Origin: Diadophis punctatus similis
Taxonomy: Eukaryota; Chordata; Lepidosauria; Squamata; Dipsadidae
Direction: 5' to 3'
DNA length: 64,000 bases
Assembly (NCBI GenBank): GCA_023053685.1
Contig: JALIGW010000148.1
Location: 165,001 to 229,000 of the forward strand
In this document: positions 42,842 to 54,384 of the stretch, one piece after another
Numbering within the stretch: position 1 is the stretch's first letter
Layout of the letters: every line of letters begins with the position of its first letter
Position numbers and translations under genes: made by a program
The notes under the pieces: model-generated
What the model was told of the DNA's origin: nothing
Database searches by the model: none
Seen by the model: only the letters and a program-made list of their open reading frames with translations

Positions 42842-45260
42842 TTTTTAACCTTTCTTTTTTTAAAAAAATACTTTTTATTTAAGTTTTTCACAGTTAAAAA
42901 CAAACTATAGTTCCACTAATACAGCTTTACAATATCAGAATTTCTTTCTCAATTCTACATTTTCATATTTAGGGCTATTGTTTTAAACTTAAACATTCTT
43001 ATGTTCATCTATTCATTTTATACATTTTATACTTTGTTTTACAACCATTTAGATTCTAAGATTACATTTGTTACATTTTATTACATCTTTCTGTATTACT
43101 TTACACATTAATTTTACTTTTCTTTTTGAGCCAATCATACCATCTGTTCCATATTTTATAATACATTGTTTCCTCTCTCTCTCTCTCAATTCTATCGTTG
43201 GTTTGTTCATCTCTGTGCATTCTAGCACCTTTTTTATGATCATTGCATTCGAGGGGATCTTTTCTTTCTTCCAGTAATGTAATTCTCGTTGCTGTTATTA
43301 TGTGTTGTATAATATAGTAAATTTCCTTTGTAATATTTTCTTTTATTATTCCCAATAGAAACAATTCTGGCCTCATCTCAAATTTCTGCTCTGTTATTTC
43401 TTCAATCCATTTTTAAATTTTTCTCCAATATTTCTTTGCGCTGGGACATGTCCACCACATGTCCCTTGTACATGATTGCATTTCCAACAATTGGGTGGTA
43501 TAGTTGAGTACATTTTGGCCAATCTCGCTGGTGGTAGATGCCATCTGTAGACATATTTTATATATGTCCTCCTTATATGCGGCCGACATTGTCAATTTGT
43601 ATTTTTTCCCCCAAATTTATTCCCAATACTCTAATTCGATATTATACCCAAAGTTTTTGGCCTACACAATCATCGTTTCTTTTACCGTTTCCTCCTCCAT
43701 TTAACATTTTAATAAACAATTATATATCTTGGTGATCATTTTTTTCATCCGTACCTGTTAATATTTTATCAATTTCTTGTTGTTCATTTTGAAAGCCGTA
43801 TTGCTCCAAATCCTTTTTATATTTTGTTTGAATCTGTATGTAGGGCCACCAATCTATTTTAATTCCTTGTGTTTGTAATTCCTGACTCGATTTCAATTTT
43901 CCTTGTTCGTCTAATAATTCCTTGTATGTAACTATTTTATTTAAGTCTATAACATTTGGGTAAAGCAATGCTTCCATTGTTGAAATCTGTCTTGGAATTT
44001 TTATATAAAATTTTTATTTAATTTTCCTCCAGACCTCCATTAATGCATCTCTGATTTGATGTCTTTGGAAATATTTGTGTATTTTATTCTTTTCCTCCCA
44101 CAAAAATGCATGCCAACCTCGTTGTAGGTCATGTCCTTCAATCACTAATATTCTGTTGTTTTTTTAAAATTATCCATTCTCTAATCCATGTTGCCGCTGC
44201 TGCCTGGTAGTACAGTTCCCAGTCTGGTAGGCCAAAGCCCTCTCTCAGTCTGGGATCCTGTAAAAGTTAACATTTTATTCTAGCCTTTTTACCCTTGCCA
44301 AATGAATTTTAAAGTTATTCTATTTAATTCTTCAAAAAATTGTTTAATTTTATTGGGATTGTTTGGAATAAATATAAGATTTTGGGTAAGATATTCATTT
44401 TAATGGTGGTGATTCTTCCTACTAAAAATAACTGTAATTTTACCCAGTCTTCCAAATCTTTCTGAATCTGTGATACTAATTTTATATAATTGTCTTCTTT
44501 TATGAAGGAGCATTTTGGGGTCAGCCAAATCCCTAGGTATTTTGCTTTTTTAACTATTTGGAATTCTAATAGCCTCTCTAATTCTTTATTTTGGTCTTGT
44601 GTAAGATTTTTGGTTATTATTTTTGTTTTATTTTTATTTATTTTTAGCCCTGCAACTTTTCCGAATTCCAGTAATTCTCAAATCAATGTTATCCTTGTTT
44701 CCAGAGGATCATCAATTATGAACACCATGTCATCGGCGAATGCCTGTAATTTGTATTCTTCTCTTCTAGTTCTCAGCCCTTTTATGTCATGGTTTTCTCT
44801 TACCTATTTTAATAGGACTTGTAGTGAGAGTATAAATAACAGCGGCGATAGTGGACATCCTTGCCTGACCCCTTTATTTATATTAACTTTTTCTGTTGTT
44901 TAGTAGTATATTCGCTGTTTGATTTGAATATATTGCCTTGATCATTTTAGTAAATTTTCCTCCAAATTTCATCATATCCAATTGTATGTTAAGAAATTGC
45001 CAATTCAAATTGTCGAAGGCTTTTTGTGCATCAACCAGTATCAGAGCAAATTGTTTATCTGGGTGGGCTTCATAGAATTCTAATGCATTTAATATAATTC
45101 TTGTATTATCCCTTATCTGCCTTTTAGGAAGGAATCCATTTTGATATATGGAAATAATTTTATTTAATATTTTTAAGTCGTTCTGCTATGATTGTCGCAA
45201 ACATTTTATAGTCTACGTTCAACAGCGAGATTGGCCTGTAATTTTGAATTGCTTATTGTA
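42842..45260 (-). pseudogene. L1 LINE ORF2 fragment with 3' end, 5'-truncated
   Basis: The minus strand begins inside the reverse transcriptase: NYRPISLLN (about 45216-45243), NGFLPKRQIRDNT, ILVDAQKAFDNLNWQFLN, QGCPLSPLLF (about 44841-44870) and the active site FADDM (about 44722-44741). It then runs through MWWTCPSAKKYW (about 43420-43460) to YYKIWNRWYDWLKKK and an A-rich 3' end. Frameshifts and stops split it into frames of 60-90 codons, so it is dead. Possible 9-bp target duplications CCTTCTCTT lie at 42833-42841 and 45261-45269. Confidence 0.88.
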
Positions 45261-46063
45261 CCTTCTCTTATCCCGCTCTCCATCTGGAGGGACGTGCATT
45301 CCCCCCAATCCTCGGTACAAACCGCCTGCCCTGTTTCTGCAAAGGCGGAGCCCTGCAGGGCGATCTAAAGAGGGGAGGGGGTTGCTGTAGAAAAGGCTGC
45401 CTTCCACCCATGCCTCCCGTGCCAGCTCCGCAGGATTTGGGGATCCGAAGCAGCCCACTGGCTTCCAACCCGGTGCTGTGGGCCAAGTTCCCAGAGTGGT
45501 GCCAGCGGTCGGTTTGGCCGATCCACAAAGAGAGCAGGCAGGTGGCTGGGTGAGAAGCTTCAAAGCCCCAAGTGCCGCGGAGCCAGCACAGGTGGAATGT
45601 GGCCTTTTCTGCAGCATCCCACTCCCTTCTTTGTATTGCCCTGCAAGGGGAGAGGGGCTCTGCCTTTGCAGAAATGGGGAGGGCACATGTGCAGCAGCCC
45701 TGGGACATCCGCTTGCCCTTCCGCCGCCCCTCTCAGCATCTGCATTTCCACCAAGGGCCGGCCACCCCCTCATTGGTCGAGCCGGGCTGGACACCGACCT
45801 CAGAAGGTAAGCGGGTGTGGGGACTACTAGGAAGGCTGCGTGGAAGGCCACCAAGCATGGCAGGGCTTCAGGGAAGGGAGTAGGCTGCTACCTTCCTTCC
45901 CCGCCACCCTGACATGCTTTCCCGCCTTCCACATGGCCTCTTAGTGCCCCCCAGCCACCCCCTTGCCTCTTAGTGCCCCCTGCCACCCCATTGCCTCTTA
46001 GCACCCCCCTAAGTCATCCCACCGCCCCCCAGGGGCAGTACCACCCACTTTGGGAACCACTGG

Positions 46064-46141
46064 TTTAAAAGCTTCACCTGGTACAGAATATAGAAACCCT
46101 GGTGTGCAAAGGGAGACATTGTTGTAATTCCATATCAGAGA
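46064..46141. other. unassigned sequence
   Basis: Short spacer, nothing supported. Confidence 0.5.
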
Positions 46142-46262
46142 GTGCCAGTTTGGTGTAATGATGTAGGCAGCAGGCTAGAAACAGAAAGTATGACTTCTAG
46201 TTCTACCTTAAGCACAAAGTCAGTTAGGTGACCTTGGGCCATCAGTCCAATTATGAACAGAT
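46142..46262 (+). mobile_element. tRNA-derived SINE (CCAGTTTGGTGTAG family), 5' half
   Basis: GTGCCAGTTTGGTGTAATGA, AGGCTAGAAACAGAAAG and AGTTAGGTGACCTTGGGCCA match the head and first body block of the family (see 61427-61640). The 3' half is absent. Confidence 0.7.
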
Positions 46263-46309
46263 AACATAAAAATAGGGATCCCACAACTCTTTTACATGTA
46301 TCTATGGAG

Positions 46310-46440
46310 ATTCTCAGTCATCCAGATCATGGTTGTCTCAAAGGTGCTTTCCAAAAGGCAACTGGACTTTCTTTGTTTTTTTCCTTGAAGACGTTTTACT
46401 TCTCTTCCAAGAAGCTTCTTCAGATCATCGAGCTGCATGC
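46310..46440. mobile_element. palindromic short repeat (GAAACGTC family), single arm
   Basis: GGAGATTCTCAGTCATCCAG, CAAAGGTGC, GGCAACTGGACTTTC, TCCTTGAAGACGTTTTACTT and CCAAGAAGCTTCTTCAG form one arm only. Confidence 0.7.
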
Positions 46441-46606
46441 AATAACAATGTGTAGCTTTTAACTTAACAAAAGCATCCAGCCTTCAATCCAGAAATATCA
46501 ATCCTGTGACTGGAGTTCCCCAGCCTAGGTACAACATGAAACTGATATTACTTTGCTACATGCCACTCTGTCCCCACTTGCTCATGGATGGGAGGATCTC
46601 TTAGGA

Positions 46607-46845
46607 ACATTTGGAGTGTGTGTGCCTTCCAGTTAGTCTTGACTCCTGGGGATTGCCTGAAAAAGTCCCTACAATTTTCTTGGAAAGAGTTCAGAAGTGG
46701 CTTGTTCTTGTCTTCTCCCTAGGAATGGCTGCTCCAAGGTCCCCCAGTTGACCTCATGCCTATAGCAGGACTAGAATTTACAATGTCCTGGTTTTTGCCA
46801 TATACCTTAATTACTACACCAACTCACTTTCTCTTAGTTTAATTG
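46607..46845 (-). mobile_element. tRNA-derived SINE (CCAGTTTGGTGTAG family), minus strand
   Basis: The minus strand has GAGTTGGTGTAGTAATTAAG, ATTCTAGTCCTGCTATAGGC (B box), CAACTGGGGGACCTTGGAGC, then a 3' body ending with AGGAGTCAAGACTAACTGG. Confidence 0.7.
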
Positions 46846-47732
46846 GTTCTAAAGCTTCATAGAGCCAAGTTATCATAATTTCAACAAGATTATAGGTCAT
46901 TAGAAACCAAATCATTTTCCACTTGGGGGGAAAGTTAATTTGCTCAAAGATGATGTCTATTGCTTATCAGGGCATCAATTTTGAGCATTAAAATGCTTCT
47001 TTTCAATTTATGTTCCCTCCCTTTGAGTCTCCCTCTCCTTTCCATTGATTTCCCCCCGCCCCCCCCCAAAATTGGCAAACTTTCACATATCAATGATGGT
47101 TATGATATGAAGAAGTTAAATTATACTGTAATTTTTAATGAAAGTTACCTCAAATGTTTAATTAGATACCATGCATTGATTTGATTCTTTGGAAATCCAA
47201 AAAGTATCCTCAAGATTGCTAGAAAATACTCCTATGCACAGCTGCCTTTCATTTCATGTAGCTGCTTCTGAATGTAGCTTTCATGTACCCTCTAGTAATG
47301 GCCCTCCCACCAATTAAACTGCTGAGAAAATTTTTAAAGCTTTGCACCACAGTTGTTGGGTTGTATAACTGTAATTAAGAGTTTAGCAATGGGGTTCTTA
47401 AGAGGATATTGTCACATGACCTGGTGCATATTCATTGTGATAGAACAAACTGGGCACTTGACCAACGAGCTGCAGTAAACATTTTTAACATTAACTACAA
47501 CAACTTGTAAATGTTTTCTCATCCACTCACTTATTCAGTAAAATATTCAAATAGTTATTTTTTCCGTTCACATTTTGATTTTAAAAAAAATAGAATAGGA
47601 AAGTTACCATTCTTCTGCCAAAGGCATAAATGAAATATAACCACAAACTTATTTGCCACAGATTAATAAAAAAAAGTAGCATCTCTTAACATTTTTTCTT
47701 ACTCTCCAAGATTTGGAGATCTTTATCCAGCT
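46846..47732. other. unassigned sequence
   Basis: AT-rich with a C-run near 47054-47066. Nothing else supported. Confidence 0.5.
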
Positions 47733-47746
47733 AAACCCAAAACATC

Positions 47747-47954
47747 TATGGGGATTCTCAGTCATCCAGGTCATGGTTGTCCCAAAGGTGCTTTTTCAAG
47801 AGGCAACTGGACTTTCTGGTTTTTCTTTGAAGACATTTCACTTTTCATCCAAGAAGCTTCTTCAGCTCTGAAGAAGTTTCTTGGATGAGAAGCGAAACGT
47901 CTTCAAAGAAAATCCAGAAAATCCAGTTGCCTCTTGAAAAGGCACCTTTGGGCC
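47747..47954. mobile_element. palindromic short repeat (GAAACGTC family), best copy
   Basis: The two arms are inverse. The left arm has TCATGGTTGTCCCAAAGGTG, GGCAACTGGACTTTC, TTTGAAGACATTTCACTT and CCAAGAAGCTTCTTCAG; the right arm has GAAGTTTCTTGGATGAGAAG, CGAAACGTCTTCAAAGAAAA, CCAGTTGCC and AAGGCACCTTTGGG. Perfect 14-bp direct repeats AAACCCAAAACATC flank it (47733-47746 and 47955-47968). A long duplication fits retrotransposition better than hAT or mariner insertion. Confidence 0.85.
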
Positions 47955-47968
47955 AAACCCAAAACATC

Positions 47969-48649
47969 ATACAAAGCTTTCCAAATCAACCAAACTGCTT
48001 GCAGGTTTTGCTCAAGGACTCTGAAGTATAGAAATATAGCCCTGAAAGGCAGAATCCGAATTTGACAACATATGTATGTGAAAGAGAAGCATGACTGCTG
48101 TCAAGAGTTTTATTTGTTGCTTTTGGTAACAGCACATTTCCTCTGCCAAGGAGACAAATTGCTATCTGATTGAAGATTGTAGCAGTAAACAATGAACAGA
48201 GCTCCAGGTGCAATATGGCTCACCTGTGTGCATATTTAACATGTGTTCTTGGCTAGCTCACACTTGCACTTAACATCACTCAAATTGTCACTACTTGATT
48301 GCTCACCATGGGATGACTCATTACTCTAAAAGTGCTTCCTCTGTCTTCCTGGCATTTGATCTCTGAAGACCCAGCCCCTCAAGTGAGGTCTCAACTGCCA
48401 CATGGATGTGACCTTGAGTTCTCTCAATTACTTTTCTATACATCCCACAGAGTTCTATGATATACCCACCCTTCTTCTTATTTTTGGAAGGAAACAATTA
48501 TATATTGATGCAGCTGTTTCCAGTATCTCAGCTGCCCAAACCCTGTAAGCAGTTGGAATGGAGCAGCAATATTGTTCGTTTAGTATGGTTTAGCGTCAAT
48601 GGAACAAACACCCAACTGATGTCAAAATCCTCCTGACTTTTTTAAATAA
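47969..48649. other. unassigned sequence
   Basis: Nothing supported. Confidence 0.5.
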
Positions 48650-49720
48650 TAATTTTACTGAAGTTTAAAATTACCAAGATAAAAAAAAATTAATACAAAT
48701 TAATGAAAATATAAATAAGGAAAAATATTGTAAAAGGGGGAAGGTGAGGTAAAAAATATATTAAAAAAGGAAAAAAATCCAAAAAATATAGAAAGAAATA
48801 ACAAGACAAATATAAGATTTACAAAAGCTTAACAGTTTTTCTAATATTTCAACCTAACTCTACACCACCTCATATTTTATCTATTGATAAATAATAAAAT
48901 ATTATCTTTCAATCTTAATCAACAAGTCTATTAAATGCTACCAGAATACATACATACATACAATACTTGTCATTTTCACTAAAACTCTTCTTCCCATATC
49001 TGATATCTATAAACAAATCTTTAAAATCTCATCATTCAAACTTAACCAGGAAAATTTTCATGAAGAGTTACTAGAAGTAACACATTAAAATATTCATCCC
49101 TGACTCTTCAATTGATACCCCACAAATTAAATTTTATCTTCTTTTCATCTCTTCTCAATTATAATATAGCTTATCACTTTCTCTTAAATATTCAAAAAAA
49201 CCTCACTTCTATCCATACCGTATCCATAAACAAATCTTTAAAGCCTCATCATTCAGTCCTAGTTAAGAAAACCCATTAAAAACTGCTAGAAAAAAGAACA
49301 TCATATATAGTTTAACCTTGAAAAAATAGACCCACTTAATAAACCTTAGTTAACTGTCTTATTTCTTTTAGGTAAAGTCGCTAAAGCTGATTTCGTCTCT
49401 CTTTTACTTTTCTCAGCAATTCTTTCATAGGTATAACACATCTCTTTTGTAAATCTAAAGTAGAAAATTGTCCAAGTCACTTTTCTGAGTTAAGAGCTAC
49501 ATATCCAAGTCGTTCTTCTGGCTTATTATTTGCGAGTCCCTTTTAACTACTGTATGGAAACCTCAGCCAGTTTCATTTCTTGGTCTTGTATAACATCTTT
49601 GTCAATATCATTCTTATATTCTGTCAGTTTTAAATCCATATCCAAAACAGCCTAATTTTCAGCTATAACCTCTTCTATCTGTTCTTTAAAGCTCATTTTT
49701 ATTATAATAGTCAGTCTAAA
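48650..49720 (-). mobile_element. possible L1-like element with ORF1-type region but no reverse transcriptase
   Basis: The minus strand near 49560-49700 gives MSFKEQIEEVIAEN followed after a stop by a charged helical stretch (DLKLTEYKNDIDKD), in the style of an L1 ORF1 coiled coil. Downstream is AT-rich 3' sequence with an internal duplicated unit (48991-49059 and 49207-49274 share AAACAAATCTTTAAA and CTCATCATTCA). It ends near 48650. No ORF2 sequence was seen. Low certainty. Confidence 0.35.
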
Positions 49721-49914
49721 GAGTAAATTCTAGGCATGCTGTTGTCAAGTACCTTTACATTATTCCAGAGTTAAAATATATTTTTCCTCCATTCTGTGTT
49801 AGTGGGAGTTCTTCTTTAATCTTTATTTTTTCCTGCTTGCCTCTAGTAACCAGTAATCAAGGTCCCCTCTTATCATGTTTTTGCATCACAAGCCTTCAAG
49901 AATGTTATGTAGCC

Positions 49915-50336
49915 TATCTTGACTGCAGCGAGGATAGCTTTTGCCCCAAAATGGAAAAATGAAGACATCCCCACAGAGGAAGAAATTTTAGATAAGATAC
50001 TAACATGTGCTGAGATGGATAGACTAACGCTAGAACTGAAGGACAAATCAGAGACAGAGTATTATGAAACCTGGAACAAACTATATGAATGGTGGGGAAA
50101 AAGGAAAGCCAAGATTAAGTGTTAGCAGTAAGGTTGGAAAGATTTAGTAACTTTATCAAAAATTAGATTCTATATGATAAGAAAGAAAATGGAAAAAGGA
50201 ATGACCAAATGTAAATATGTAAACTGGATAATCCGTCAAGTACCTACTTTTATGTATTTTGGTCTTTGTTTGTTTTGTTGTTCGTATGTTTTGTTTTTAA
50301 CTGTATTATAAATAAAAAACTTTTTATTAAAAAAAG
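49915..50336 (+). pseudogene. L1 LINE ORF2 C-terminus and 3' end
   Basis: An in-frame stretch (codons from 49919 to the stop at 50123-50125) encodes the L1 ORF2 C-terminus, with IPTEEEILDKILTCAEMD and ETEYYETWNKLYEWWGKRK. A 3' UTR and an ATAAATAAAAAAC / TTTTTATTAAAAAAA tail follow. Perfect 15-bp target duplications GAATGTTATGTAGCC flank it (49900-49914 and 50337-50351). This is a classic, extremely 5'-truncated L1 insertion of about 420 bp. Confidence 0.95.
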
Positions 50337-50351
50337 GAATGTTATGTAGCC

Positions 50352-51504
50352 AATACATGTATTTTTCACATACAGTCTCCACTCCACCAAGCAAAGAATA
50401 GCAGAAATTCTCCATAACTGCTTCTCTTATTGATTAACAGATTAAACATGAATGTGTCCATCTTATGCCAATTTCAGAACTGGAAGAACTAATTAATCAC
50501 TTGCATCCTTTCTGGATGAATGATATAGGCTGATATAATACAGATGTATGAAATTTTCTGATATCAGAGTTTTGTTTAACAGCAAAGACTTCCGTGCCAA
50601 GCTCCAGTGCAGATCTATACCCTGTAATATAATAGTTTATTTTATGTAAGGAGAAAAAAAGCAAGAGAGGTCAACAATTGTTTTGAATAAACTTAAAAAT
50701 TCTTACAGAACAAAAGCAAGTTTTTATTTAGAAGAAGGATATAGTTTTGAAGTGATTTTGATGTAAAGTAATCTAATATGTTTAGTAAATGTATATGCAT
50801 CTTTTCTCTTTCATTTTGGTCGAAAAGAGAGTATCATTTATTAACTGGTTTTTTCCCAGTGTTAATTACACAGTTATTTCCAAGTTATATAAGTGTCTTT
50901 GCTACTCTTATTGCAAATGTCTGATCTGAGAAAATCCTGAGTCAGGCTGCAGAAATCAAGAAGTACAGTCAAATTTATATTTAAGCAAATGCTTCCATGT
51001 GCATGATAGAGCAGATGGGATATAATTTCTGATTACATTCCAAGACAGTCCCTACAGAACCCATTATTACAGACCAAACTGTTGGGCTGTACAATTCCAT
51101 TACCTGAATATGAATAGCAAAGGTCAAGATATCCTTTGCTATCCATATCTGGCAATGGCTGTAGCTGGCAACTAAGCCTGAATTTGAAACAAGCAGCCTA
51201 GGCTTCTGTGGCCATTCTGTCTCCATCGATATCAAACTATATATCTGCTTCTTCTGAGAAAATGCAATGGCAATAAGATCCTCTTTCATTTTCCAAAAAT
51301 TCTCTATCTACAGTTCTTCCACTGTGGGAAGGCATCACTGGGTGTCATCAATACATTGAGGACATTTTGCCCCAATATCCAAATTTTAAATGTATGTTTA
51401 ATATCATGGTTCTCAAAATAAGATTTGTTATAGTCAAGGGACTATGGCTCCTTTTTAAAAAAGGACACGCATTTCTATCTTTAATGGATGAATTCCTAAA
51501 ATCA
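50352..51504. other. unassigned sequence
   Basis: No supported gene or repeat. Confidence 0.5.
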
Positions 51505-51620
51505 GGGGTGTCAAACTCGTGGCCCGCGGCCCAGATGCATCACATGCTGGCCATGCCCATTCCCGGTTTAGCGAAAGGGGAAAAAGTCACAATACATGAC
51601 GTGATGCCACTGTGACTGCC
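51505..51620. mobile_element. hAT end fragment (CAGGGGTGTCAAACT family)
   Basis: It starts CAGGGGTGTCAAACTCGTGG, then CCCGCGGCCC and CTGGCCATGCCCA, as at 38809. The other end is not found, so it is a fragment. Confidence 0.7.
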
Positions 51621-52084
51621 TTAAATCATCTGTACCTTGCTCAAAAGCCTGAACAAAGGGAGGCAGCTTTGATAAGCAGCAGAAAAATTCTGACAGACAG
51701 ACAGACAGACAGATCGATAAAGTATGTCATAGCTTTGGGAGTTTTGGTGAAATCATTCGGGATCCATTCATTGCTTCCAGTGGATGGATTCATCCTGCAA
51801 AGTCCATTCTTATTGTTATTATGTGAGTTAAGTACCATGGACAGTACCCTCTAGTCTGCAACTCCATGAAGTTCTTAAGACCTGGCTTTTGTCTCAAGAT
51901 CATGATTCTAGAGTTGCATCCTACACAACACTGATTATATGTATTTATATTTGTTATAACTGACCATTGCAGTACACTCTGAGCAGCAGGTTAATGCATT
52001 TTGGGGGGGAGGGGAAGAGTTGTGGTTCTCTTTTATTTGTATGGATATTTGACTTCAGGATCTCCATATTGTTGCATTTTTTCA
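51621..52084. other. unassigned sequence with a short (GACA)n run
   Basis: A GACA run lies at about 51692-51713. The rest is unassigned. Confidence 0.5.
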
Positions 52085-52170
52085 ACTGTTCTTATTTATT
52101 TTTAGATTTTGTAAGCTGCCCGGGGTCTACTAAATTGGGTAGCTATAACTAATTTAAATAAATATCAGAT
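52085..52170 (+). mobile_element. LINE 3' end (L2/CR1-like)
   Basis: GTAAGCTGCCCGGGGTCTAC, AATTGGGTAGCTATAA and TTTAAATAAATA follow the common 3' pattern of L2/CR1-type LINEs in reptiles. The fragment is very short. Confidence 0.5.
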
Positions 52171-52665
52171 GCAATTCTAGAAATGTAACCCTGAAGCAGA
52201 ACTAGGGCATATTGCCATGTTTCTAAAGTGTGAGGATTGCCAACACGTTAAACTTAAGCAACTCTCTTCAAAACTAGTGCATTAATTTCTCACTTCAGCA
52301 AGTTTTCAAAAACAGACTGTGGTTTGCCAGAGATGATATTTTAATAAAAGCAAACTCTAACACCGGCATCCAAATTCGTTTGAGTTCCATTCTTCAGCTG
52401 AAAGATTAATCACAAATATCACATGTATGAGAGCTGAATAATGAAGCCTGATTGCGCAATGCCATCTATCTGCTCCAGTTTCCTTTTGCAATTTTAATGT
52501 CAGCTGGCTTCAGTAAAGAATTAGAGACCTGATCTGTAAGGACCACAGTTGATTTATTCCTTTCTACAAGTGATAAGTTCTGCTGCAATTAGTGCATCTC
52601 ATTTCAACAACCCAATAACTCTTGTAAGGATGGCTACAATAGTTATTCAATGAATTAGCAGAATA
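52171..52665. other. repeat-free island with C/EBP-like site
   Basis: Balanced, non-repetitive sequence with the perfect palindrome ATTGCGCAAT (52451-52460), a consensus-like C/EBP site. No ORF of note. It could be conserved non-coding DNA, but this is untested. Confidence 0.35.
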
Positions 52666-53058
52666 CAGGTAGTCCTTGACGTACAACAGTTCATTTAGTG
52701 ACCATTTAAAGTTACCACAATATTGAAAAAAAATGACTTATGACTGTTTTTACCACTTACGAACGTTATAGCATCCCTATGGTCACACGATCAAGATTCA
52801 TACACTTGGCAACTGATTCATATTTATGACGGTTGCAGTCTTCTGGAGTCATGTGATCGCCTTTTGCAACCTTCTGACAAGCGAAGTCAATGGGGAAGCC
52901 GGATTGACTTAACAACCAGGTTACCAACTGATCAACGGCAGTGATTCGGTTAACAATTGTGGGAAGAAAGATCATAAAATAGGGCAAAACTCACTTAACA
53001 ACCGTCTCATTTAGCAACAGAAATTTTAGGTTCAATTGCGGTCATAAGTTGAGGCCTG
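52666..53058. mobile_element. CAGGTAGTCC-family DNA element, longest copy
   Basis: It begins CAGGTAGTCCTTGACGTACA and ends GGTCATAAGTTGAGGCCTG. The halves are loosely inverted: AGTGACCATTTAAAGTTAC and ACTTATGAC on the left, AAACTCACTTAACAACCGTC and ATTTAGCAAC on the right. No coding capacity. No target duplication could be fixed. Confidence 0.75.
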
Positions 53059-54384
53059 TATGTAAGATATGCAGCCTCTGTGTCTTGGGAGTGGCATCTG
53101 CATTGGTGTGCTGAAACAAGTGCATTACAACATCACAACTGTATATGCCAATTTAAAGCTATGTCTCATTCATTCTACAAATTTCTGAAAATGTTCAAGG
53201 AAAAAAAAATCTTCATAGTTGCAGAGCTTCAGATGAACCCTTGTGATTTGTCAAACATCCAACATCCTAATTTTTTGGCCACCTGTTCAGCTGTGATCTT
53301 ACTTTTTCTTTGTTTCATGTTCTTCTCCTGGGAAATGTAACTGTAGTTCCAGCATCTGCTTTCTGTCCTTTTAAAAGAAGAATGAAATAAGGCATGCGTG
53401 CAGCCTTTCACTATAGCATACATCTGATGCCTGTATATTAATGGTGTTTTCTCTCAAGGACCCTGTTGTCCTTTTTATCAACCCTTATTCTTCATGCTAT
53501 CCTCCTGCTTTTGTCTATATATTGTACTGTGCCTGTGACAGCACAGCCTCTGGCACTGACTGCCTGAGCTGGAGCATTGGCACAGGATGTTCAGCAAGTG
53601 AGGAAGCAAAACAACTCGGAACCATGGTCAGGGAAGGAGTGGATAGTTGTTGGTTTGTCTACATGAAATCCTTACACTTCGACATGCTGATTGCTGGGAA
53701 CAGGCTCTGGGCAAAACAAAAAAAATGTATGACAACAAGGGCAGGAAACAAGAGAAATTGGGACATCCGGGCAACTGCTGATCAGTTAGTTAAGAACAGG
53801 AAGTGGTTGCTACGTATATATTGAGCCAGAAGCACCGAGGTGCTTCCGGGTTGAAAGCATTAGCCAGTGACATCTCCACTACTTTGGGCACACCCAGTTG
53901 GGGGTTCCTTTCATGTCCCCAGCAGGAGCTGGAGTGAAGGATGAGAGCTCAACCCTGCCCCATTGCAGTTCTTGGCTCTCGAACGCAAACTTGCTAACCT
54001 CCTGCCCAGCATTCCCACTGCTCAACCCACCATGCTCCTAGTTTCTACATATGTGTAGAATATTCATCATGTGGGTCGGGCTGTCATTATGAAACTGCTG
54101 GTGCTAATGATTTAGAAAACAATAAAAGATGCACTAAATTGTATGAAGCAATAACATTTTGCAATGATATACTTTTTCTGTGACTAAGCGTCAAGTTTTT
54201 TTGTAAGCCGAAATCACTTTTTATTGCAAGGATGTTAATTTTGTATCTTCTTTCTGCTGCCACATCTAGTTCCTATTGCATACACAAGAAGAGGACTTGA
54301 ATACACAGGTGTGCAGATCTATGTGTTGACTATGTGCAGCTGGCCAATTTAGGTGACTATGGATAGGGTACTATACTATCAGTG
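53059..54384. other. unassigned sequence with a 127-codon frame
   Basis: A plus-strand frame (53441-53824) includes EEAKQLGTMVREGVDSCWFV and LIAGNRLWAKQKK, with ordinary amino-acid composition but no family that I recognise. The GC-richer block 53540-54060 around it suggests an unidentified repeat. I do not call a gene. Confidence 0.35.

Larger units (their letters stand above)
41328..46063. mobile_element. hAT-type element expanded by nested insertions
   Basis: The left end has GTTCCCAAACTTTTTCAGTC and CACCGCCCCCTTGGTGC. The right end has CACCGCCCCCCAGGGGCAGT and CCACTTTGGGAACCACTG, the inverse of the left type. Both ends carry the same C-rich CTGCCCCC-like text, so they look like the two ends of one element. 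No 8-bp duplication is clear. Inside are a CAGGTAGTCC-family fragment, two CTTT tracts, GC-rich inverted repeats and a 2.4-kb L1. No hAT transposase motif is seen. Confidence 0.6.

Noticed and set aside
47860..47910. Hammerhead ribozyme in the palindromic GAAACGTC family
   Set aside because: The core reads UUGGAUGAG rather than CUGAUGAG, and stem II would have only one base pair, so the fold is not credible without a better consensus.
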